A stretch of DNA of 64,000 nucleotides from Lentilitoribacter sp. Alg239-R112. GTDB lineage: Bacteria > Pseudomonadota > Alphaproteobacteria > Rhizobiales > Rhizobiaceae. The notes beneath the pieces were generated by a model, which was not told where the DNA came from, did no database searches, and saw only the letters and a program-made list of their open reading frames with translations. The DNA lies in NCBI RefSeq assembly GCF_900537175.1, contig NZ_LS999835.1:310001-374000 (forward strand), read 5' to 3'. Positions 34,503 to 43,187 of the stretch are shown in pieces. The number at the start of each line of letters is the position of its first letter. The first letter of the stretch is position 1. The translations under genes were made by a program, and so were the position numbers.

Positions 34503-35672
34503 TTAAATCCCCCTTGCTTCTGCTGCGGAATTTAAAAACCCGGTGACAGTGCTGATCATAACAGGTTCATTGAGTAAAAATGCGTCGTGCCCCTTGTCTG
34601 ATTCTATCTCGACAAATGATACAGATGCACCTGTAGCATTTAATGCATGAACAACATCGCGACTTTCTGATGTGGGGAAAAGCCAGTCGCTTGTAAATGA
34701 CATGAGACAAAACCGAGTGCTGGTGCCGGAAAATGCATTTGCCAATTTCCCGTCATTGTCAGCAGCCAAATCAAAATAATCCATGGCACGTGTCATGTAG
34801 AGATAGGAATTTGCATCAAATCTGTCGACAAAACTTGAACCTTGATGGCGCAGGTAACTTTCAATCTGAAAATCTGCGCCAAAACCAAAGCTCACATTAT
34901 CTCGGTTTTGCAATTGCCGACCAAATTTCCGTTGAAGCGCCGGTTCTGAGAGATAAGTTATGTGAGCAGTCATCCGCGCAACAGCCAATCCTTTTGAGGG
35001 AATATCATTTGTTGCCGCATAATTACCGCCATGCCAGTTCGGATCAGCCATGATGGCCTGTCTGCCAACTTCATGGAACGCAATGTTTTGCGAAGTGTGT
35101 TTTGCACCTGTTGCCATTGGAATAGCTGAGAATAATCGAGATGGGTAAGATGATGCCCACTGCAGAACCTGCATGCCGCCCATGGAGCCGCCAATGGCGC
35201 TGAACAAGGTATCAATACCCAGATAATCGATAAGCATGGCTTGTGCGCGAACCATATCGGCAATTGTTAAAACCGGGAAATTCAAACCATAGGGTAATCC
35301 TGTTTTTTCATCAATGGATGCGGGACCCGTTGTGCCAAGGCAGCCGCCGAGTACGTTTGAGCAGATAACAAAATATCTTTCGGTGTCTATTGGTTTTCCC
35401 GGGCCAATAAGTGTTTCCCACCAACCTGGTTTTTTTGTAACAGGTTGCTCACTTGCGCAATATTGGTCGCCCGTTAGGGCATGGCAAATCAGTATTGCAT
35501 TTGATTTATCTACGTTCAATTCGCCATGCGTTTCGTAGGCAATTTGAAATGGCGATAGCGATACACCTGCATCAAGTTGGAGGGGGTTATCTTCGCCAAA
35601 ATGCGCAACTTTGCTTGACGGAAATAAAGCTTCTGAGTTTGCTTTTGTTGCAGTTGTGCTTTTCGTTGCCAT
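34503..35672 (-). CDS. metX: Homoserine O-acetyltransferase (possibly succinyl-specific)
   Basis: A 389-residue alpha/beta hydrolase that acylates homoserine in methionine synthesis. The nucleophile is in [14 protein letters not shown], with [12 protein letters not shown] for the oxyanion side and the catalytic His in [11 protein letters not shown]. Whether acetyl- or succinyl-CoA is used cannot be settled here, since many proteobacterial MetX are succinyl-specific. Followed without a gap by metW. No SAM-II riboswitch with both halves is visible upstream. Confidence 0.93.
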   Translation of the reverse strand: MATKSTTATKANSEALFPSSKVAHFGEDNPLQLDAGVSLSPFQIAYETHGELNVDKSNAILICHALTGDQYCASEQPVTKKPGWWETLIGPGKPIDTERYFVICSNVLGGCLGTTGPASIDEKTGLPYGLNFPVLTIADMVRAQAMLIDYLGIDTLFSAIGGSMGGMQVLQWASSYPSRLFSAIPMATGAKHTSQNIAFHEVGRQAIMADPNWHGGNYAATNDIPSKGLAVARMTAHITYLSEPALQRKFGRQLQNRDNVSFGFGADFQIESYLRHQGSSFVDRFDANSYLYMTRAMDYFDLAADNDGKLANAFSGTSTRFCLMSFTSDWLFPTSESRDVVHALNATGASVSFVEIESDKGHDAFLLNEPVMISTVTGFLNSAAEARGI

Positions 35673-35750
35673 TTAATCGGGTTTTCAGTGCTAAATTAGG
35701 GTTAAATTGATAATAGCCAGGATTTTCATTTTATTTGAGACAATACAGGT

Positions 35751-35778
35751 AAGATTTGACGGCACTCACGTCAATCTT
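35751..35778. repeat. Inverted repeat in the metX/aminotransferase divergent gap
   Basis: AAGATTTGACG (35751-35761) and CGTCAATCTT (35769-35778), 7-nt loop, matching except for one bulged T. It lies 79 bp upstream of metX and 101 bp upstream of the aminotransferase start, in the right place for an operator or leader hairpin. Its role is unknown. Confidence 0.5.
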
Positions 35779-35879
35779 TTCTTATCAGAAAACTTTTGTC
35801 TGCTCGACAATATGCTCATAAGCGTATAATCGAACACCATAAAATATGGATTTTATTGTTTAAACTGTTGGAGAGCGTG

Positions 35880-36983
35880 ATGGCGGACAAACAAACCCCT
35901 GAACCGAATTCTAGTATTCTGGAAATTGCTGCTTATGTGCCTGGCAAGAGCAAAGCAACAGGTGCGACTAAAATCCATAAACTTTCTTCAAACGAAACAC
36001 CGCTTGGAGCAAGTCCACGTGTGCAAGAAGCGATTAGAAATACGCTCGAGGAATTGGAACTATATCCTGAAGGCTCATCTTTGGTTCTGCGTGAAGCAAT
36101 CGCATCGGTGCACGGTTTAAATGCTGATAATATTTTGTGTGGCAATGGTTCAGATGAGCTTCTTGGTTTATTGAGCCGGACATATCTCTCTCAGGGTGAT
36201 GAGGCAATTTACTCAGAGCATGGTTTTCTTGTTTATAAAATTGAAATCCTTGCCAGCGGTGCAACGCCTGTCGTCGTTAAGGAAAAAAACCTCACTGTTG
36301 ATGTGGACGCCGTGCTTGCGGCGATAACACCCCGAACCAAGATGGTGTTTTTAGCAAATCCAAATAATCCGACAGGTACTTATCTGCCCAGCAGTGAATT
36401 GCGACGGCTCCATGATGGACTGCCAAAACATGTCATTCTTGTTTTGGATGCAGCATATGCTGAATATGTCCGTAAAAATGACTTTGAAGCGGGCATTGAG
36501 ATGGTATCTGCAAATGAAAACGTAGTTATGACACGTACATTTTCCAAGATTTATGGTCTTGCTGGCTTGCGGATTGGCTGGATTTACGCACCGTTGAAAA
36601 TTATTGATGCGCTTAATCGTGTACGCGGGCCATTTAACGTCAATGCTGTGGCAATTGCTGCGGGCGCTGCTGCGGTGGCCGATAAGAAGCATATTGAAGA
36701 TGCTATTGATCACAATCTGATTTGGCTTGAGAAGGTGACACAGGGCCTGACGAAAATCGGTCTTGATGTAACACCATCGGTTGGCAATTTTGTGTTGATC
36801 ACGTTTCCTCAAGATGGTGTACATACTGCCGCAAAGGCAAATGATTATCTTTTATCCAAGGGGTTTATCTTGCGCGCTGTTGGTGGTTATGGGCTTCCAA
36901 ATTCATTGCGAATGACAATTGGAGGTGATGAGGCGAATGAAGGTGTTATTGCCGCGCTGCAAGATTTTATGGGTAGATCATAA
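35880..36983 (+). CDS. HisC-like histidinol-phosphate / aromatic aminotransferase
   Basis: A 367-residue fold-type I PLP enzyme. The start at ATG 35880 ([20 protein letters not shown]) has GAGAGCG just upstream. The substrate loop [15 protein letters not shown], the [11 protein letters not shown] motif, the DAAYAEYV cofactor Asp/Tyr and the Schiff-base Lys in [15 protein letters not shown] are all intact. It overlaps tyrC by one base, so prephenate or phenylalanine/tyrosine transamination may be its job; true HisC activity is also possible. Confidence 0.9.
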   Translation: MADKQTPEPNSSILEIAAYVPGKSKATGATKIHKLSSNETPLGASPRVQEAIRNTLEELELYPEGSSLVLREAIASVHGLNADNILCGNGSDELLGLLSRTYLSQGDEAIYSEHGFLVYKIEILASGATPVVVKEKNLTVDVDAVLAAITPRTKMVFLANPNNPTGTYLPSSELRRLHDGLPKHVILVLDAAYAEYVRKNDFEAGIEMVSANENVVMTRTFSKIYGLAGLRIGWIYAPLKIIDALNRVRGPFNVNAVAIAAGAAAVADKKHIEDAIDHNLIWLEKVTQGLTKIGLDVTPSVGNFVLITFPQDGVHTAAKANDYLLSKGFILRAVGGYGLPNSLRMTIGGDEANEGVIAALQDFMGRS

Positions 36984-37954
36984 TGGGTGATATTCATTTT
37001 AATAAAATAGCGCTTATTGGTATTGGCCTTATTGGATCATCTCTTGCAAGGGTGATAAGAGAAAAGAAACTTGCCGAAACAATTGCAATTATGACGCGTT
37101 CTCAAACAACGCTTGATGAGGCTCGTGCGCTTGATTTGGGTGATGAGTATTCTACTGACTATGCAGATATTGTCCGGCATGCGGATTTGATCATTGTGTC
37201 TGTGCCGGTTGGCGCGTCTGGTGCAGTTGCGAAGGATATTGCTTTTCATTTAAAACCAGGTGCTATCGTCACCGATGTTGGATCGACTAAAACGTCGGTT
37301 ATTGAACAGATGGTTCCTCATATTCCAGATGGCGTGCATTTTATACCAGGTCACCCAATTGCGGGTACCGAGCGTTCAGGTCCTGATGCTGGATTTTCCG
37401 AGTTGTTTGAAGGGCGTTGGTGTATTTTAACCCCGCTTGAAAATACTGATCCGGATGCGCAAGATAAACTCTCACAATTTTGGCGCGCTTGCGGCTCTAA
37501 TATAGATGTCATGGAACATGAACATCATGATCGCGTTCTTGCAATTGTTTCTCATTTACCTCAGTTGATTTCATACAATATTGTTGGAACAGCGAGTGAT
37601 ATGGAAACAGTCACGGATTCTGAAGTAATTAAGTATTCAGCTTCAGGTTTTCGTGATTTTACACGCCTTGCAGCGTCAGACCCGACAATGTGGCGTGATG
37701 TTTGTTTGCACAATAAAGATGCTATTCTTGAGATGCTTGCACGGTTTTCTGAAGATTTATCCTCATTACAGAAGGCAATTCGTTGGGGCAAGGGTGACGA
37801 ATTGTTTGATTTATTTTCACGCACTCGCGCGGTTCGACGCTCAATTATTGAGGCCGGACAAGATGTTGATGTTCCGGATTTTGGACGTCATCTCTCTACA
37901 GATGCACCCTTAGATTCCCAATCAGATGGCGGGAATAAAACCGAGCGGGAATAA
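36983..37954 (+). CDS. Prephenate / cyclohexadienyl dehydrogenase (TyrC/TyrA type)
   Basis: A 323-residue NAD-dependent dehydrogenase of tyrosine synthesis. The Rossmann loop is IGIGLIGSSLARV at the N-terminus. VTDVGSTKTSVIEQM and FIPGHPIAGTERSGPDAG carry the catalytic His and substrate-binding residues, and SHLPQLISYNIVG is the helical dimer domain. It is coupled to the upstream aminotransferase, completing the last two steps to tyrosine. Its 3' end overlaps the convergent DUF2125 gene by 33 bp. Confidence 0.92.
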   Translation: MGDIHFNKIALIGIGLIGSSLARVIREKKLAETIAIMTRSQTTLDEARALDLGDEYSTDYADIVRHADLIIVSVPVGASGAVAKDIAFHLKPGAIVTDVGSTKTSVIEQMVPHIPDGVHFIPGHPIAGTERSGPDAGFSELFEGRWCILTPLENTDPDAQDKLSQFWRACGSNIDVMEHEHHDRVLAIVSHLPQLISYNIVGTASDMETVTDSEVIKYSASGFRDFTRLAASDPTMWRDVCLHNKDAILEMLARFSEDLSSLQKAIRWGKGDELFDLFSRTRAVRRSIIEAGQDVDVPDFGRHLSTDAPLDSQSDGGNKTERE

Positions 37955-38911
37955 TCCCGCTTGCACAAAACCGTCTCTGAGTGTGAGTTTGAATTGGATA
38001 TCGCCATTTGCCCTATTTTGAAACATTGGGAGTAGGGCATTGATCTGTGCAATGTTTTGGCTAAGTTCTGGATAGTTCTTTTGCGCGATTTGTAGAAAGT
38101 CCGACGCGTTGTTTATGATCAGATTTAATTCTCCACTTAGTAATCCCTTTGCCGAAATATTAAGAGGACCATCTGCAGAAATTTTCGCACCGTTTTCACT
38201 TATGAAATTGAAGTGCTCAAGATTGATATTTGAACTTCGGATATCAAAATCTTCGCCTGAACGTGTATGTTCTAATGCGTTTGCCCCATCTATAAGCTTT
38301 GCAACCATGAAAAACTCAGAAGCGGGCAGTATTGTTTTGGTCCCCTTGGTTTGAGCGATTAATTTGTCCGCACTTGCGGCAACATCAAGATCATTCTCAT
38401 TCTGTCGCAGATGAATTTGTAAATCGTCAGCTAGTAGGGAACCAAGATCTTTAAAGATTGTGTTTTTGAAATCCACGCGAAGGTTTGATGCTTCCACGGA
38501 GGTGCGATTGATATTTGTGAGATCAATACTGGCGCTTGCTTTTAGGTTTTGCCAATTGATTTCCAATTGATTGCTCTTGTCAGATAAAAGCATGGGGCCA
38601 TCAAGTTCAGCGATGATTTTGCCAGGTTTGTATATTTGGGCGGCTGTTCGTAATGCACCTGCGGATAATCCAAACCGTCGTCTATTGTCATCAAATGCTG
38701 TGTGCGAACAACGAAGTCCCAACCGGAATGGAAAGCCTTCAACATCTAAGTTGTTACACGTGATAGTTTTGCCATCTGATGAAAACTCAGCGAGTTTATC
38801 ACTAACACGCACTTTCATTTCATCTGCGGTCCAATTCCAACCTAGATATACTGCAACAACAACAAAGACGATGCTAATGCCCAACCATAATATCTTCGTG
38901 CGCGGTTGCAT
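37922..38911 (-). CDS. DUF2125 domain-containing membrane-anchored protein
   Basis: A 329-residue protein starting at ATG 38909-38911 (MQPRTKILWLGISIVFVVVA), one N-terminal membrane helix, then a long periplasmic part rich in beta strands. ITCNNLDVEGFPFRLGLRCS is the DUF2125 hallmark (about residues 50-69), and an AsmA-like repetitive architecture follows. Function is unknown. It reads convergent with tyrC and divergent from the cyclotransferase-like gene. Confidence 0.8.
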   Translation of the reverse strand: MQPRTKILWLGISIVFVVVAVYLGWNWTADEMKVRVSDKLAEFSSDGKTITCNNLDVEGFPFRLGLRCSHTAFDDNRRRFGLSAGALRTAAQIYKPGKIIAELDGPMLLSDKSNQLEINWQNLKASASIDLTNINRTSVEASNLRVDFKNTIFKDLGSLLADDLQIHLRQNENDLDVAASADKLIAQTKGTKTILPASEFFMVAKLIDGANALEHTRSGEDFDIRSSNINLEHFNFISENGAKISADGPLNISAKGLLSGELNLIINNASDFLQIAQKNYPELSQNIAQINALLPMFQNRANGDIQFKLTLRDGFVQAGLFPLGFIPAI

Positions 38912-38999
38912 GCCTGCTGATTTAGTAGAATTGATCACTTGATTTGCTTTCCTATGTTGTGCATTGCATGGTGTGAAGTTCACCTTATTGGAATCAATG

Positions 39000-39527
39000 G
39001 CATATAATATGGACGATTTTTGGGTCTTCGGTTACGGATCGCTTATGTGGCGGCCAGGGTTTGAGTTTATAGAGCAACACAGAGCACATTTATATGGCTA
39101 TCGACGGTCTTTATGTGTTCATTCCCATGTTCATCGTGGAACGCCGGAGAAACCGGGTCTGGTTTTGGGGTTAGATACCGGGGGATCATGCAGTGGAATT
39201 GCGTTTAAAGTTTCTCGCAATATTCATGATGAGGTTATGGAATATCTTCATGGGCGTGAACTGGTGACAAATGTTTACATTGAGCGCGTTTGTAATCTTA
39301 AGCTACATGACAAGCGTCGTGTACCTGCTTACTGTTACATTGTTGACAGGCAACATAAGCAATATGCAAGCGGTTTGTCGGCTGAAACTGCCGCGCATGT
39401 TGTTCAGTCTGCAAAAGGTCAATCGGGGCATAATGTTGACTATGTACGAAGTACAGTAGAGCATCTCCGCGAAATGAAGCTGCGCGATGCCTGGCTTGAA
39501 GACGTTGATAGAAGGCTTAAACCGTAG
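39000..39527 (+). CDS. Gamma-glutamylcyclotransferase (ChaC-like)
   Basis: A 175-residue protein that in ChaC relatives cleaves glutathione to 5-oxoproline and Cys-Gly. The signature WVFGYGSLMWRPGFEF lies at the N-terminus, followed by YGYRRSLCVHSHVHRG and a catalytic Glu-bearing YLHGRELVTNVYIER. The ATG at 39000 is preferred over the upstream 38964; 39012 is also possible. The end overlaps plsC on the other strand by 11 bp. Confidence 0.87.
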   Translation, partial: AYNMDDFWVFGYGSLMWRPGFEFIEQHRAHLYGYRRSLCVHSHVHRGTPEKPGLVLGLDTGGSCSGIAFKVSRNIHDEVMEYLHGRELVTNVYIERVCNLKLHDKRRVPAYCYIVDRQHKQYASGLSAETAAHVVQSAKGQSGHNVDYVRSTVEHLREMKLRDAWLEDVDRRLKP

Positions 39528-40314
39528 CGGATGATTTAATATCTTCCAGTCTTTGCACTACAAGCGGTGGCAAGGGTAGATTTGGATTGTTTTCCACTGC
39601 ATCCAGCAACAGTTCATCCGAAGCTTCCTGTGTGACGTTGGTCAGTTTTTCCAGTGCATCTCTAATGGATAGGCCAGGTTCGATTGGGGGTAATATTCGT
39701 GCCTTGAAATGACCTGGTTGACGTAAGAATGAATGGCGTGGCCAGTACAGACCAGATACGAGCGCGATTGGAACAAGCGGCACGTCAATGCCACTATAGA
39801 TGCGTGCGGCTCCGAATTTATAGTCAAGTGGTGCACCCACTGGGCTGCGGGTACCTTCCGGAAATATAAATAATTGACGACCGTTTTGACCTATTTCTCG
39901 TTTGGCACCGACCATAACGCTTGCCATAGCTTTGCCTTTGGCTCCACGGTCGACAGAAATCATTTTAAGCTTCGTAAGGCATCTGCCGAACAATGGTATT
40001 CGTAGTAGTTCTTGTTTGAAAATGAAAACGGGACTGTCAATATATTGAAAAAACGCAAATGTATCCCAAAAAGATTGATGTTGGGCGGCAACTATGAAGC
40101 CTCTGTCTTTGGGTAAGTTCTCTAAACCCTCTATTTCGACTTTGGTGCCTGCAATAATCTCCTGCAACTTAATAGATGATTGGCCCCATGCTTTTGCTTG
40201 TGCGAGTACTGTTTCTTTACTGCCGAAATAAAGCCAAGGGAGCATGATGATCAACCGGCCAATCGTGTTGATGTAAAATGCAATATTAAAAAGGGCAGAG
40301 CGGATGAACAGCAT
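39517..40314 (-). CDS. 1-acyl-sn-glycerol-3-phosphate acyltransferase (PlsC)
   Basis: A 265-residue membrane-associated acyltransferase of phospholipid synthesis. Catalytic HxxxxD is HQSFWDTF (about residues 78-83), the glycerol-phosphate-binding motif is FIFPEGTRSPVG (about residues 148-159), and an N-terminal hydrophobic helix is present. Paralogues that acylate other lipids look alike, so the exact acceptor is not fixed. Confidence 0.9.
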   Translation of the reverse strand: MLFIRSALFNIAFYINTIGRLIIMLPWLYFGSKETVLAQAKAWGQSSIKLQEIIAGTKVEIEGLENLPKDRGFIVAAQHQSFWDTFAFFQYIDSPVFIFKQELLRIPLFGRCLTKLKMISVDRGAKGKAMASVMVGAKREIGQNGRQLFIFPEGTRSPVGAPLDYKFGAARIYSGIDVPLVPIALVSGLYWPRHSFLRQPGHFKARILPPIEPGLSIRDALEKLTNVTQEASDELLLDAVENNPNLPLPPLVVQRLEDIKSSATV

Positions 40315-40385
40315 GAATAAGATCTCAAATTAGTTTTGTGACTGCTTACACGAACTTTATTGCTGCACAAAGCACCTTTTATGAT

Positions 40386-41654
40386 TTAGAATTTGTTCTT
40401 AGCTATCGCGCGTACTTTATCACGTATATTTTTCGCCAAATTCTTAGAGCTTCTGTAAATATCCAATTGTTTGGTAACTTGGCGAACGTCTTTATCACTA
40501 TTGGGGCTGGTGCCCACGATAATTGTTCCCATCTCGCAACGCTCTTTCCAAAAACGTGACATGATCGGGTGGTCTGGAACGGCACAAGAATCAGTTCGAA
40601 TAGTATTGAAGTCATCAAGTTGCCATTCAGTTGTCTGTTGCATGAGTAATTTACCAACAGAAAGCGTCGAGTAATCTTCATCAAATGTTGTTTTCCAAGT
40701 GTAACTTTCACCACCCATAACAAACACAATAAGTGAGGCAATTACTTTACCGTCAAGCTGCAACGAGTGGATGCGAACACGGTCTAGCTCAGCGAGGTTT
40801 TGTACGGCTTCTCTTGCAAATGCTGCACGGTGTCGGTCTGCAACAAGAGATGTCTTTTTCTGGCCTTTCCAGCCCTTGTTTTCCAAATGTAAAAACTCAT
40901 CAAGTGCAACACGGATGTCACCGGGCTGTCTGGCAATAACAAATTCCAGTTCACCCATTTCTGCAAGCCGGCGTCGTTGGCGCTCTAGATCGCGTAAATG
41001 ATGTTTGGAGATGGCGCTTGAAATATAGTCCGGTGAATCAATTTCACTTTCAAGCATTGGCCTTTCAAACTTATTTGTTATCGCGAGTGGCAGATTTTTG
41101 CTTAATGCGATACCGCTCATCATCCGCGCAAAGGAGCTGTCTAGACGAATATCGGGAAAAACTAAAACATTTGGAAGTTTCATCTCATCTCGAGATACGC
41201 CTTCCATAAAGTCATCCAAGCTTTGAAGAGCATTTTCGCTATCAATAAGCGGGGTTCCTAATGGACCATATTCATTGGACCAGATCCGCATAATTGGAAC
41301 GCCAATACCCAAGTTTGGTTTTTCAACTGAAAAAGGTAATAGCAATCGTATACGACTGCGCTGCGCGTTTACATCTCGCATGACGCATAATTGGACGGTT
41401 CGATTGTCGAGGCGCGGCATAGCAGGTGCTAGAAAGCCACTGGTGAAAAAGATGTTTGGCTCAAGCGCTCTGTTGGAGATAAATTCCAATTCTCGCTCTA
41501 GCTCATAGCCGGATCGAGCGGGATAGATAGCCAGTTCACGTCCCTCTGTCCCGATGCGGATCATTCGATCAGGCTCAATAGCCAGTTCGTTGTGCGTCGC
41601 AGTTGTTTGCAGGCTAGAGGCTGCTTTTGACATCATGTCTTGCTCATCAATCAT
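40386..41654 (-). CDS. FemAB/BcsL-like GNAT acyltransferase
   Basis: A 422-residue protein with a C-terminal GNAT-type fold of the BcsL/CelD (Acetyltransf_6) kind: LDEFLHLENKGWKGQKKTSL near residue 275 and SLIVFVMGGESYTWKTTFDE near 345. It starts inside the stop of the flippase gene (4-bp overlap), so the two are coupled. CelD/FemAB relatives modify exopolysaccharide or cell-wall components with acyl or aminoacyl groups. Substrate unknown. Confidence 0.75.
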   Translation of the reverse strand: MIDEQDMMSKAASSLQTTATHNELAIEPDRMIRIGTEGRELAIYPARSGYELERELEFISNRALEPNIFFTSGFLAPAMPRLDNRTVQLCVMRDVNAQRSRIRLLLPFSVEKPNLGIGVPIMRIWSNEYGPLGTPLIDSENALQSLDDFMEGVSRDEMKLPNVLVFPDIRLDSSFARMMSGIALSKNLPLAITNKFERPMLESEIDSPDYISSAISKHHLRDLERQRRRLAEMGELEFVIARQPGDIRVALDEFLHLENKGWKGQKKTSLVADRHRAAFAREAVQNLAELDRVRIHSLQLDGKVIASLIVFVMGGESYTWKTTFDEDYSTLSVGKLLMQQTTEWQLDDFNTIRTDSCAVPDHPIMSRFWKERCEMGTIIVGTSPNSDKDVRQVTKQLDIYRSSKNLAKNIRDKVRAIAKNKF

Positions 41655-43105
41655 GACGTAGACTTTCTATTAGTTTGGACAGTGTAGTTAGGAACATTTT
41701 GTTTTGTCGCGGGACTAAATACAAACATCATGATATCCATTTTTTTGTAGATCACGATGAAAAGTAAGATTGCTTCGATAAACATAGCACCCGCGGTAGC
41801 CATCGCGGCGCCCATTATCCCAAACAGCGGGATTAGAGCAAAGTTTAAGCTAAGATTGGCACTTAGAGTGACTGCATAGATAATCGTGCAGATTTTTTGA
41901 TGGCCTGCCATAAATAGTAGCACTTCGCCAGGACCAATGCAGGCCTTTGCAAGGATGCCAATGAGCAGGATTGCCATAACGGTGTAGCCTTCTATAAAAC
42001 TTTCACCAAACATGGACAATATAAATTGGCCAAATACTATAACAAATGCGCCCATGGCAATTGTTGGGAAAAATGTCCAACGGGCTGTTTGTTTTACAAA
42101 TTTATTAAGTGCATCCATGTCGCCAGATGCATACAATGCTGAGAAGCGTGGGGCGGCACCAGCTTTTACTGCAAAATATATAAAGTGAACCAATGCCATT
42201 GTTTTTGCAGCGGCAAAATAAATTGCAACGCGTTCAGGAGACAAGAAAAACCCTACAATGATCACATCCGCATTTGTTAAAAGATAGTAGAAACCCTCGA
42301 TAAAAAAAATGGGTATAGAAACGCCAACCCATTGTTTGATCTCCCATTCATAATGACCTTTTTGAAAACGATTTCCTAACTTGTAAGTCACGGTTATGAA
42401 TTGCGCTAATGTTGTTATGTATGTTGATGCGAGTGCGCACAGCAGCGCAAGTCTTGCATTTGCTTCATACCCTATCAAAATTGCCCCCAGCACAAATAGA
42501 ATAATGAGGCCTGGACGAATTATAAAAGTTGGACTTAGCGCAACAATTGGCCAATTGTTCGCGCGGGATGTTCCATCCAATACGTCGCCTAATGCGATCA
42601 TGGGAATGGCGCATCCACCTAAAATAATAGGAACGAGATAATAGTCTGGGATGGAGTTTTCGAAAAAGAAAACAGCACCAACACCGATTAACGCGAAGAT
42701 GGAAGCGATGATGATTGCAAAAACACGAGATATAAACGTTAGGCCCCGAATGTGAGAGTTTTGACCTGTTGTTTCATATTGGGGTAGGAACTTAATAACC
42801 GTTGTATGAAGGCCAAGGCAGGATAGATTTCCGGCAATAATGACAAACACCCAGATGAATACGAAAATTCCGTATTCGAAACCTCCCATGCTTCTGGCAA
42901 GAATAATTTGAGACAAAAATGCAACGGCTGCCGAGAGGATACGAATAGCAAAAGCAAGTAATGCTGTACGTTCCGCATTTCTCGTACCGTCTGTGTTTTC
43001 CAGAATTGCAAAAATCTGAGCAAGCCTCGGCAGAGCCAACCGACTAAGTCGACTGGGCATAAGTCTTTGCAATACTGACAAAATTACGTCTGGCACACTC
43101 ACCAC
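41651..43105 (-). CDS. Oligosaccharide flippase family protein (MOP superfamily)
   Basis: A 484-residue membrane protein with about 12-14 helices, a polysaccharide-flippase-type member of the MOP exporter group. RILSAAVAFLSQIILARSMG and the following FEYGIFVFIWVFVIIAG are the typical first two helices; KFVKQTARWTFFPTIAMGAF marks the second bundle. It probably flips lipid-linked sugars. No glycosyltransferases are nearby, which is unusual, so the pathway it serves is unidentified. Confidence 0.82.
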   Translation of the reverse strand: MVSVPDVILSVLQRLMPSRLSRLALPRLAQIFAILENTDGTRNAERTALLAFAIRILSAAVAFLSQIILARSMGGFEYGIFVFIWVFVIIAGNLSCLGLHTTVIKFLPQYETTGQNSHIRGLTFISRVFAIIIASIFALIGVGAVFFFENSIPDYYLVPIILGGCAIPMIALGDVLDGTSRANNWPIVALSPTFIIRPGLIILFVLGAILIGYEANARLALLCALASTYITTLAQFITVTYKLGNRFQKGHYEWEIKQWVGVSIPIFFIEGFYYLLTNADVIIVGFFLSPERVAIYFAAAKTMALVHFIYFAVKAGAAPRFSALYASGDMDALNKFVKQTARWTFFPTIAMGAFVIVFGQFILSMFGESFIEGYTVMAILLIGILAKACIGPGEVLLFMAGHQKICTIIYAVTLSANLSLNFALIPLFGIMGAAMATAGAMFIEAILLFIVIYKKMDIMMFVFSPATKQNVPNYTVQTNRKSTS

Positions 43106-43187
43106 ATATTTGCATTTAAAGTTTGTGCAAATTGTAGTGAAACAGCGTTAACAAAGTGTATTGATTAAAGCAAAGTCAATGTTTTAC

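Noticed and set aside
35673..35730. SAM-II riboswitch upstream of metX
   Set aside because: A minus-strand ATTTAACC segment resembles the first half of SAM-II, but the downstream half (GATAAA...GCTAAA...GGG) and the closing stem are missing, so I do not call it.
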